Assembly (NCBI GenBank): GCA_964564025.1
Contig: CAZLZO010000004.1
Coordinates: 1-64,000 of the forward strand
DNA length: 64,000 nt
Reading direction: 5' to 3'
Origin: DRYM01 sp964564025
GTDB taxonomy: Archaea; Thermoproteota; Thermoprotei_A; EX4484-217-1
Both the position numbers and the translations under genes were made by a program. The number at the start of each line of letters is the position of its first letter. Positions within the stretch are counted from its first letter, which is position 1. The notes beneath the pieces are model-generated. The model was not told the origin of the DNA, did not search any database, and worked only from the letters and a program-made list of their open reading frames with translations. This document shows positions 52,128-61,300 of this stretch, in pieces.

Positions 52128-53399
52128 ATGAAAACACGTAAAGAAACTAAGAAATTCATTGATGCAGAAGACATTATAGAAACTGTTCTAAGTAAACCAT
52201 CGGTTTTCAAAGCTAAGGAAACATTGTATCCAGAATATATTCCACCATCACTCCCATATCGTGAAGAACAAATCAAAATGCTTGCCCAATACTTTAAATT
52301 CATACTTTATAATCCAGGGAGCTTAAGTCAAAGAGTATTCTTACACGGCCCTGTTGGTGTAGGTAAAACTGTTACCTCAAGAACCTTCGGCAATATTTTT
52401 TCTTCTAAAGCTAAAATAAGAGGAATTAATCTTCAATACATTCACGTTAATTGCCATAGGAATCGAACCGTTTACAACATCGTTTCAGAAATAGCCAAGC
52501 ATCTAAGCATACCGCTACCTCAAAGAGGCCTTTCTGCTTTTGAGCTTTACTCAGCAATACTTGAATATTTAGAAGAAAACGACATCTACATAATGCTTGC
52601 TTTGGATGAATTCGATTATTTCATAAGAGTTTCTGGAAGTGATGCTCTCTACTTCTTCATTAGAACCTATGATGAATATCCCGAGTACACTAAGAGAATA
52701 AACTTCATACTTATAGGTAGAAGTCTTAGCGAACTTGAAAGCTTAGATTCAGCAACATCAAGTTACCTATTAAGGCACATGATAGCTTTTAAACCATATA
52801 CATCTAAGGAAATTAAGGATATACTTAAGCAAAGACTTGAATTAGCCTTTTGGGAAGGCGTAGTAAGACCTGAGGTAATAGACGCTATAGCTGAAATAGT
52901 TGGCGTAGATAAAGGTGGAGATGGTAATGCTAGAGCTGCAATAGAGTTATTGCTTAGAGCTGGTGAAGCAGCTGACTACGAAGGAAGTTCCTACGTAACT
53001 TTGGAGCATTTGAGAAAGGCTTATGCTTCAATAGCTGGAGCTGAAAATTCAAGCTACATAGTTATAGCTAAAGATATGATACTTCATTTAACACTTCATG
53101 AGCTCTTAATATACGAAGCCATAATTAGAGCTCTAAAGAGAAGTGGAAAACAATATGTTAGAATGGGAGATGTGGAGAACGAGTATGAAATACTATGTGA
53201 ACTATATAATGAGAAACCTAGAGGGCATACACAAGTTTACGAGTACGTTAGAGACCTTAAACAAAGGGGTTTAATAGAAACTAGGGCTTCAGGAAAAGGC
53301 TATAGGGGGCGAAGTACTCTCATAGGAATATTTAATGTCCCTCTCGATGCTCTTGAAAAGGAAGTTCTAAAATTAATAGAGCAATATACCCACAAATAA
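52128..53399 (+). CDS. Orc1/Cdc6-family initiator ATPase
   Basis: A 423-residue AAA+ protein with Walker A GPVGVGKT (74-81), Walker B LALDEFDYF, sensor-2 region GDGNARAAIELL, and a C-terminal winged helix (about 330-420, RGHTQVYEYV). Archaeal Orc1/Cdc6 binds origins and loads MCM. No origin recognition box or long AT-rich repeat cluster is visible on either side, so an origin is not demonstrated here. It overlaps the next HTH gene by 1 nt. Confidence 0.92.
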   Translation: MKTRKETKKFIDAEDIIETVLSKPSVFKAKETLYPEYIPPSLPYREEQIKMLAQYFKFILYNPGSLSQRVFLHGPVGVGKTVTSRTFGNIFSSKAKIRGINLQYIHVNCHRNRTVYNIVSEIAKHLSIPLPQRGLSAFELYSAILEYLEENDIYIMLALDEFDYFIRVSGSDALYFFIRTYDEYPEYTKRINFILIGRSLSELESLDSATSSYLLRHMIAFKPYTSKEIKDILKQRLELAFWEGVVRPEVIDAIAEIVGVDKGGDGNARAAIELLLRAGEAADYEGSSYVTLEHLRKAYASIAGAENSSYIVIAKDMILHLTLHELLIYEAIIRALKRSGKQYVRMGDVENEYEILCELYNEKPRGHTQVYEYVRDLKQRGLIETRASGKGYRGRSTLIGIFNVPLDALEKEVLKLIEQYTHK

Positions 53400-53677
53400 T
53401 GGAGATGACATTTAAATTGATAGAAAACATTCTTTCATCTAAGAACAGAGTCAGAATAATTAAGTACTTAATGGTTAAGGAGCATGCAAATGCTTCATTG
53501 ATTTCACGGGAACTCAATATTCATTACCTTAATGTTAAAGAACATTTAGAATTTCTTGAGAAAAACGGAATAGTTATAAAGAAAAGGTACGGAAGGATAA
53601 CAATATATTCTCTAAATAACTGCAACCCTCTAGTTTATTCGCTAAAGAAGTTTTTAGAGGAAGTAGGTGAAATTTAA
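53399..53677 (+). CDS. ArsR-like winged-helix regulator
   Basis: A 92-aa winged-helix protein: a helical N-terminus, recognition helix in LISRELNIHYLNVKEHLEFLEKNG, and wing KKRYGRITIYSLN. There are no metal-binding cysteines. The ATG begins at the last base of the cdc6 stop codon, so the two are co-translated; whether it regulates replication genes is open. Confidence 0.8.
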   Translation: MEMTFKLIENILSSKNRVRIIKYLMVKEHANASLISRELNIHYLNVKEHLEFLEKNGIVIKKRYGRITIYSLNNCNPLVYSLKKFLEEVGEI

Positions 53678-53731
53678 AAACACTAATTACTTCACTAATT
53701 CTAAGAAGTCATTTACAGGTGTCATTGAGAA

Positions 53732-54523
53732 GTGGTTTATGGTAAAGCCATTTACCACATTGTCTCTTTCGGTAAAGGTTATGGTAAAACAGCTCTTATA
53801 GAGGTTTTAACGAAAAAATTAAGGCTTATGGGCTACAAGGTAGCAGTAATAAAGCACGCCCATAGAGGAATAGATATTAAAGATAAAGATTCATATAGGA
53901 TTATTGAAGCTGGAGCAAATACAGTAATTGCTATTTCTAAAAACTTTCAAGCAATGTTTAAGCGAGAAACACTAAGCTTAATAGAAGACATGATAACTTC
54001 ACTAAGCGTTAAGGAACCATTAATATTAATAGAAGGTTTCAAAAACTACAGAGGTTATCCAAAAATAGTGTTAGTCAGAAATAAAAGCGAATTAATGAAA
54101 GCAAAAAGCTCCTTCGGTAAAGAATGCTTCTTAATAGTTAATGTAAGCAAAGAACATCTTGAGAACAGTGAATGTGAAGTTTATACATTTAGCGATATAG
54201 GAGAAATTCTTGAAAAAATATTATCGAATGCAAGAGAGAAAATAGCTAAAAAAGACTTACCGGGGATTAACTGTAAATTCTGCGGGTATCCAACATGCAT
54301 AGACTTTGCTGAGGCCGTACTTAAGGGTGAAAAAACAATTCTAAATTGCCCTGTAGTATCTGAAATAGAGCTTAAAGTTAATGGGATAAAAATACCGTTA
54401 TCACCTTATCCTAAACTTGTAATTTATGAAGTGTTAAAGGGATTATTAAAGTCGCTAAAGGGTGTACCTAAGGAAATAGAAAGCTTAGAGCTAAAAATAA
54501 GCTATGGTAAAGAGAGAAAATGA
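53732..54523 (+). CDS. mobB: MobB-like GTPase fused to a 4Fe-4S domain
   Basis: At 263 aa the protein joins an N-terminal MobB P-loop domain (GKGYGKT at 14-20, IKHAHRG, ILIEGFKNY) with a C-terminal four-cysteine Fe-S motif: CKFCGYPTC, then about 17 residues to NCP. MobB assists guanylation of molybdopterin in Mo/W cofactor synthesis, and the Fe-S domain is of the PF04060 type. The start is GTG 53732. It overlaps truA by 4 nt. It complements moaB at 693. Confidence 0.85.
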   Translation: MVYGKAIYHIVSFGKGYGKTALIEVLTKKLRLMGYKVAVIKHAHRGIDIKDKDSYRIIEAGANTVIAISKNFQAMFKRETLSLIEDMITSLSVKEPLILIEGFKNYRGYPKIVLVRNKSELMKAKSSFGKECFLIVNVSKEHLENSECEVYTFSDIGEILEKILSNAREKIAKKDLPGINCKFCGYPTCIDFAEAVLKGEKTILNCPVVSEIELKVNGIKIPLSPYPKLVIYEVLKGLLKSLKGVPKEIESLELKISYGKERK

Positions 54524-55347
54524 GTTCACTACTTATTAAAATGTTTTATGATGGAAGAAGTTTCCATGGCTCACAGAGACAACCAGATGTAAGAACTGTT
54601 GAAGGCGAGATTATTAAAACACTAAGTGATGAAGGCATTGCAGTAGAAAGAATTGTTTTCTCAGGGAGAACAGATAAGGGGGTTCATGCATTATCTCAAA
54701 TAGCTCTTTTAGAAGCGTTTGCATCCAATGAGAAAGTATTAGAAGCCTTAACTAAATTACCTAAAGACATCTTGGTCTGGGCTATCAGATTTAATTTGCC
54801 TTTCGAATACAATCCTAGATACAATGTCGTTTATAGAAGATACGTATATGTTGAAGAAGGATATGAAAATTTAGACTTAATCCGTTTAAACAACATAGCT
54901 AAGATGTTTATCGGAAAACACATGTTTAACTGTTTTAGCTCATATTATGAAAAAATACCGCCCTATATAAGCCCTTACCGGACAGTATTTTCCTTTAAAA
55001 TATATAGAGCAGGAAAATACATCATATACGACATTGTAGCTGATAGTTTTATTAAACAAATGGTTAGGAGAATAGTGTCAACCATGAGGCTTTTCGAAGA
55101 AAACATTATATCAGAAGCAGACATTAAGAACATGCTTAAAGGTAAGTGCTTAAGGTCGTTAAGAATAAAGCCTGCGAAACCTGAAAGCCTCATACTTTTC
55201 GACATAGAAACGCCATTAACGTTTAAAGTGTTAGAGGAAAAATTAAGAGAAGTTTTCAATTACTGTTGCAAGGCAGAAAATATAGCACTTAATTTCATAT
55301 GTTCCCAAGTAAAAGTTGTTGGAGATAAGCCTAAAATAAAAGTGTAG
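54520..55347 (+). CDS. truA: tRNA pseudouridine synthase A
   Basis: The 275-aa TruA has the catalytic Asp in FSGRTDKGVHALSQ and the typical start YDGRSFHGSQRQ. It forms pseudouridine at tRNA positions 38-40, i.e. in the anticodon arm that the tRNA-Lys introns interrupt. It is the last gene of the rightward cdc6-HTH-mobB-truA run and converges with rfcL. Confidence 0.92.
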   Translation: MSSLLIKMFYDGRSFHGSQRQPDVRTVEGEIIKTLSDEGIAVERIVFSGRTDKGVHALSQIALLEAFASNEKVLEALTKLPKDILVWAIRFNLPFEYNPRYNVVYRRYVYVEEGYENLDLIRLNNIAKMFIGKHMFNCFSSYYEKIPPYISPYRTVFSFKIYRAGKYIIYDIVADSFIKQMVRRIVSTMRLFEENIISEADIKNMLKGKCLRSLRIKPAKPESLILFDIETPLTFKVLEEKLREVFNYCCKAENIALNFICSQVKVVGDKPKIKV

Positions 55348-55370
55348 AGGTTTATAGAAACCTACTTTGC

Positions 55371-56645
55371 TCATTTTCTACGCTTCAATTCCTTTAATAT
55401 TTCCTTATATTTTGTTGGAGATAGGAATTTAATCATTTCTTCAGTTAAATTTAGTCCTAAAGCTATTCTTGCAGCATATTTTGGGTTATTATTAAATATT
55501 ACATGTAAGAATGGTATTACATCTCTCTTAGCTATATGCGTTGAAATATGTAAAGATCCGGCAATAACTTTAGCTATAGCATCTCTAATTTCTCTTTGCC
55601 TCTTTGTTTTAGCTAATAGTAGTATTTTTTGAGGAAAATTGTATCTGGCAAATCTAAATTTTGAAGCTTTTCTAGCTAATGCTACACCGGGTCCCATGAA
55701 GTCGAAGACATAAGATAGGAGGTCCCAGTTTTGTGTTCTCTTAATTCTTCCTAAATAAACATCAGCTCTTGAAAGAGACTCGTAAGCTCTCCATAAATCT
55801 TCGGGATCTGTAAGTTGGTTAGGTATGTTTTCAGCAATCCATAACATCATAGTTTCATAGTCTATGTCGGTTGATGTAACTGCTTTCTTAGCTTGCCAAG
55901 CATATTTCGACATGAAAAGATTACGTAAGGCTTCAAAGGGAGTGTATTGTCTATCTCTTCTAGCTAGAATTGGCTTAACAACATCAACTGTAATTTTTCT
56001 TGAAATAGAGGCTGCATTTTGTAAATCATTTATTGCCGATCTAAGATCTCCTTCAGCATAACTTATTATTAAGTCAAGTGCTTTATTATCGCATTCTAAG
56101 CCCTCATTTAAGCAGATCCTTCTTAAAACTTCCTTCATAGCTGTTTTTGTAAGCCTTCTAAATGGAACCATTAAGCAAAGCTCCCTTAACCGCCTAAGCC
56201 TAGGATCCCAAGGATCGTTTGCCGTGAGAATTATTGGAAATCGTGTAGAATTTATAAGATCTATTATGGCATCTAATGCGCCCTTGTCTGCAACAGTGCT
56301 TATTCCATCAACTTCATCTAGTAGAATTATTTTTCCTTTAAATCCAAATAGCGAATACTTTGTAGCAGCTATTTTAGCTACTCTTTCTATTGCATCTTTT
56401 GTTCTAAAATCACTAGCATTCATCTCTATTAGTTCTAAACCAAACTCCTTTGCTGCTGCTTCTGCGAGAGATGTTTTACCGCAACCAGCAGGTCCATAGA
56501 ATAATACGGCCTTTTTATCGGGAACTTTACCTTGAAGCCAACCTTTTATCCATGGTATGAAGAGCTTCTTAGCTTCCTCTTGATCCGCTACTTCAACTAC
56601 TCTCTTAGGCCTATACTTAATAATCCATGGTAGTGGTGCAGGCAT
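55371..56645 (-). CDS. rfcL: Replication factor C large subunit
   Basis: A 424-residue clamp-loader subunit: IKYRPKRVVEV start, Walker A GPAGCGKTS, Walker B LLDEVDG, then the helical collar. There is no C-terminal PIP-box extension of great length; the tail is Lys/Arg-rich. It loads PCNA together with the small subunit. It follows rfcS by 2 nt, so they are co-transcribed. Confidence 0.95.
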   Translation of the reverse strand: MPAPLPWIIKYRPKRVVEVADQEEAKKLFIPWIKGWLQGKVPDKKAVLFYGPAGCGKTSLAEAAAKEFGLELIEMNASDFRTKDAIERVAKIAATKYSLFGFKGKIILLDEVDGISTVADKGALDAIIDLINSTRFPIILTANDPWDPRLRRLRELCLMVPFRRLTKTAMKEVLRRICLNEGLECDNKALDLIISYAEGDLRSAINDLQNAASISRKITVDVVKPILARRDRQYTPFEALRNLFMSKYAWQAKKAVTSTDIDYETMMLWIAENIPNQLTDPEDLWRAYESLSRADVYLGRIKRTQNWDLLSYVFDFMGPGVALARKASKFRFARYNFPQKILLLAKTKRQREIRDAIAKVIAGSLHISTHIAKRDVIPFLHVIFNNNPKYAARIALGLNLTEEMIKFLSPTKYKEILKELKRRK

Positions 56646-56647
56646 TT

Positions 56648-57628
56648 TTAAACCCTTAACTTCTTACCTAGCATGGCAAGTTTAGCTATTAAAGCGCTTA
56701 ACTGTATTTCATCGTCAGCTCCTTCAGCCAATCTATATTGTACTTCTCCGAGATAGTCAGCTATGAGCACTCTAAGCTCCTCAGGTATTTTAATGTCGGA
56801 GCTGAATATTTCCCTATGCATAGCTTTAACAACATCGACCCCTGAAAGACCATAATTTATCATTAATGCTCTAAGTTTCTCTCTTGCTTCAGTAAACCTA
56901 CCTGCAAGTGCTGCCTTAATCATTTCTCTGACCTCAGTGGGATGTGCAGCTCCAATGACCTTATACACTACCTCTACAGTCACTTTACCTAAAGCTGATG
57001 CTGCTTGAAGAATATTTATAGCTCTCCTCATATCGCCTTCGGATAACTCATATATTGTCTCTAATGCTTTCATATCGTATTCTACTTTTTCTTGATCAGC
57101 TATCCACTTAAGGCGAGCCACAACGTCTTCCCTACTTAGTGGAGTAAATCTGAAGAAAGCTGTTCTAGACTGTATAGGCTCTATTATCTTGCTTGGATAA
57201 TTAGCTATAAGTATGAATCTACATGTTGCTGTGAAAAGCTCCATAGTTCTTCTTAAAGCTTGTTGAGCATCGGCTGTCATATTATCTGCCTCATCAAGGA
57301 TTATTATTTTAAAAGGTATTTTTCCTGGAACAACGCTTCTAGCGAACTCTTTAACCGTAGTTCTAATAACGTCTATTCCTCTAGCATCACTTGCATTTAA
57401 TTCAAGAACATATCTATGATAGTTTTCACCATAAAGATCATGTGCTAAGGCTAGTGCAGCTGTAGTCTTACCTGTGCCCGGCGGGCCAGCAAATAAGCAA
57501 TGAGGCATGTTTCTATTCTTAACAAACTGTTTAAGTCTTTCAACAATTTCTTTTTGATTAACTATTTCATCAAGCGATTTCGGCCTATACTTCTCTGCCC
57601 AGAGAAGCTCCGCTTCTATGGATGCCAT
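56648..57628 (-). CDS. rfcS: Replication factor C small subunit
   Basis: A 326-aa subunit with WAEKYRPKSLDEIV, Walker A GPPGTGKTTA, Walker B LDEAD, and the SRC-like motif QSRTAFFRF (Ser-Arg-Thr instead of Ser-Arg-Cys). No intein interrupts it, in contrast to mcm. It shares a divergent spacer (57629-57733, with AAATATATTTTT) with the GINS-mcm pair. Confidence 0.96.
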   Translation of the reverse strand: MASIEAELLWAEKYRPKSLDEIVNQKEIVERLKQFVKNRNMPHCLFAGPPGTGKTTAALALAHDLYGENYHRYVLELNASDARGIDVIRTTVKEFARSVVPGKIPFKIIILDEADNMTADAQQALRRTMELFTATCRFILIANYPSKIIEPIQSRTAFFRFTPLSREDVVARLKWIADQEKVEYDMKALETIYELSEGDMRRAINILQAASALGKVTVEVVYKVIGAAHPTEVREMIKAALAGRFTEAREKLRALMINYGLSGVDVVKAMHREIFSSDIKIPEELRVLIADYLGEVQYRLAEGADDEIQLSALIAKLAMLGKKLRV

Positions 57629-57733
57629 TTCTTACCACCTGACTAGCTAAAGCCATATATTGGTTCTCTTTTTAATACAAATATATTTTTAGTGGCAAAA
57701 AGAGCTAAGTAACTGGGGAGGGTATTTTAGGAA

Positions 57734-58300
57734 ATGCTAGAAGAAGTCCTTAAAACTCTTATTGATAGTTCACGTGCTGAAAACTACATGTCCTTAGCCA
57801 AGGTTAGGTCTTTCCAAAATATAGTCCTCAATATAGATGAAGTTTCAGAAATAGAAGCAAACACCGAAGCAGATGTTCCAAGATGGCTAGCTTACGAGTT
57901 ATCGAAAAGTGGTTTGGCAGAGTTATCTTCCGAAGAAAGAGTTACCGTAGAGGAACTTGCGCGCTTAGCATTTTTGGAAACAAAAACTATAAGTACCGCA
58001 TCTTCACTACAAAAGCTTTCACCTGATTTTTATGTTAAAGTAAAACATGAAATAGAACTTACAATGCAGCAACTAAGTAAAAGCCCAACGTCTGAAATTA
58101 TAGAAAAATACCGGAAAACCGAAATGTTTGTAAGAGATATTGTCAGAAGTCGCTTAAGAAAAATTCTAAACTTAGTACTTACAGTTGAAGAACCTAAAGA
58201 TATAATTAGCAAGTTCGCTCCTGAGGAAAAGATCTTATATAGGATTCTGAGAGACATAATTAAACTTTGGGTAGAGGAAACTACAGGATTAAAATATTGA
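57734..58300 (+). CDS. GINS complex subunit (probably Gins23)
   Basis: The 188-aa protein has a short beta domain near the N-terminus (EIEANTEADVPRWLAYELSKSGLAEL) followed by helices, the B-A order of Psf2/Psf3-like Gins23. It ends 18 nt before mcm, the arrangement known for gins23 in other Thermoproteota. GINS bridges MCM and GAN/Cdc45 in the replicative CMG-like helicase. The choice of Gins23 over Gins51 rests on domain order and is moderately sure. Confidence 0.75.
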   Translation: MLEEVLKTLIDSSRAENYMSLAKVRSFQNIVLNIDEVSEIEANTEADVPRWLAYELSKSGLAELSSEERVTVEELARLAFLETKTISTASSLQKLSPDFYVKVKHEIELTMQQLSKSPTSEIIEKYRKTEMFVRDIVRSRLRKILNLVLTVEEPKDIISKFAPEEKILYRILRDIIKLWVEETTGLKY

Positions 58301-58318
58301 GTCCACGTGATGTAAGGC

Positions 58319-61300
58319 ATGAATGCCGGTACCACAGTGGAAAGGGAAGTAGAAGAGAAAACAATAGTTGGCGACCTCAAAGAGGAGTTTATTAAGTTCT
58401 TAAAAACATTCAAGGACATACATGGTAAGCTAAAATACTGGGATAGAGTTTTAGATATGACTATTAAAGGGGAAAGATCAATAGTAGTAGACTTTCCCGA
58501 CCTTTACATAACAAATCCCCAACTCGCCCTATACGTTGTTGAAAATCCAAGGGAAGCTTTAGAGTACGCGTCTCAGGCGCTTAAAGAACTAGTAACCAAT
58601 GAGAATAGAGAGTTAGCGTCTAAGGTTGAAAGATTCTATGTTAGGTTTAGAGAATTACCAGAAACTATTCCTATAAGAAAACTTGGATCCGAACATATTG
58701 AAAAACTAGTTCAAATAGAAGGCGTAGTTACACGTATGACACCTACGATGGAGAAGCTATACAAAGCAGTTTTCTTATGTACAAATTGCAATACTGAGAT
58801 AGAGGTTATTCAGGAAGGAGATACTTTAGAATATCCTACTGAGTGTCCTTGCGGAGAAAGGCCTTCCTTTAAACTTCTCCTACATAAGTCTAAGTTTATT
58901 GATGTCCAGAAAATAATGGTTCAGGAAAAACCTGAGGAAATACCTCCAGGCCAGCTTCCCCGCTCAATAGAAGTTATTTTAACTGAAGATCTAGTTGATA
59001 AAGCAAGACCTGGCGATAGAGTAACCATAGTCGGCATATTAACAATTAAGGGAGAGAGATCCATTAAAAAGGGAAGCAAGCTTACTTTCGAAATGAGAAT
59101 TGAAGCAAACAATGTAGAAGTCTCCCAGAAAGTACTTGAAGAACTCGAAATTTCAAAGGAAGACGAAAAGAAAATACTTGAACTAGCAAGAGACCCACAA
59201 ATAAGAGAAAAGATAATAAACTCCGTAGCACCAGCAATTTACGGGCATGAACATATAAAGAAGGCCATAGCCCTTCTGCTTTTTGGAGGAATACCGAAAG
59301 AACTACCTGACGGCACCAGAATAAGAGGCGACATACACGTACTCCTCGTAGGCGACCCTGGCACCGCCAAGAGCTTAGTTTATAGTGAACGCGTACTAAT
59401 TTTTGATAAAAACGGGCTAATAAGCTTCAGACCAATAGGTGAAATAATTGATGAATACATGGAGAAATACAGAGATAATGTCATTAACCATGGAGAATCT
59501 GAGGAACTTCTACTTGATAAGATAGGAGTAAAGCTTTATACAATAGCTATTTCACCAGCAACTTTAAAGCCAGAGGTAAAGCCAATTAAGGCGCTTATAA
59601 GACATAAGGCGCCAAGAAAAGTAATAGTAATTAAAACAAAACATGGTAGAAGAGTAATAGTAACTAAAGACCATAGCCTAATAGGTTTCAATAAAAACTT
59701 AGCATTACTAATGCCAGTTAAACCCACTGAAGCCTTTAAGAAGAAAATTCTATTACCTATACTTAAGTGTTTAGCACCGTTTAGAAGAAACATTGTGAAT
59801 AATGTAAGAATAGGAAACACTAACATAAAGCTTGATTGGGACTTCGGATACTTAATAGGGTTCTTCTTAGGGGATGGAACAGTTTCTAAAGTGTCATCCG
59901 GCGAAAGAGTAGAAATAGTTTCAACAAACAAAGAAGTTATAGAGTATCTAGGGAAAATAGTCCAGTATAAGCTAAAATTACCTTTCAAAGTATATGAAAG
60001 GAATGGTAAGAATAGAAAGCAATATAGACTAATCATAACGGATAAAGAATTTATTAACTGGATAAAACATCACTGCTTCATAAAGATAATTAGAGAGAAC
60101 AAGACTAAGGGGTTATTATCAAGATATAAGAGAGTTCCACAAATAGCCTTTAACGCCCCTATAGTATTCATTAGGGGTTTAATTTCAGGGCTCATTGAAA
60201 GTGATGGATCTATTATCCCATCGAAAATCAAAGGCTCTAAAAATTGGAAAGGAGAAATTACGATAACAACAACAAGTGAAAACATAGCTCATGAAGTATC
60301 TGTTCTTCTAGCGATTTTAGGGTTAGAACATACGATAAGATATTCTTCTTCAAAATATAAAGATAAAAATGTTCACTACTTCAGAATATACATCCCTAAT
60401 CCAGCAATTACGAAGCTAATACATTTGATAGACCCTGTTAAGCAAGAAAAATTAAAGCAGTTAAATACCAACGGAAGTAGCATTGTCGACAAAGTTCCTA
60501 TGGCTTCAACAGCTATTAGAGCATTAGCTCTTTTAAAGCTAAATAGCAGAAAAAGAGGCTATCGGAATTTTGCAGGAGAGGTTAGAGGAAAAATTTACAG
60601 AGGATACGCAGGAAGAAACTATGCCCATAAAATACTAGCTAAATTGAGTGAAATAGCTGAAAAACAACATGATATAGATATGAATGTGAGAACCAAAACC
60701 CTAGCCATACTTAATAGATTATACTCCATAATCGATAATACTATTGTTACATGGGATATCATAAAGTCTATAGAGGAAATAGACATATGTGAAATTGAAC
60801 CTAACCATGCTAAATACGTTTATGATATTTCAGTAGAAGAACACGAAAACTTTGTCGGAGGCCTAGGACTCCTATTCTTACACAATAGCCAGCTCTTACA
60901 ATATGTTGCTAGAATAGCTCCTCGAGGAATATATACTTCAGGGAAGGGAACCACAGCCGCTGGCCTTACTGCAGCTGTTTTAAGAGACAAAAGTACTGGA
61001 GAATACTATCTTGAAGCTGGAGCATTGGTTTTAGGCGATGGAGGAATAGTATGTTTACACCCTGAAACACGGGTACTAGTTGATAATGAGTACGTTAGAA
61101 TAGCTGAGTTATTCGATAAGAACAGAGCTATTAAGGTCATAGTCAATAATGAACTGGTTGAGCTAAACTATTCAAACCATAGAGTTGTCGGGATAGACCC
61201 TAACAATCTATCTGCAAAGGAGACAGTCTCTAATGTTGTTAGGAGAAAATTATGGAAAGGGAAGTTAGTGAAACTTACTTTTGAAAGCGGTTACGAATTA

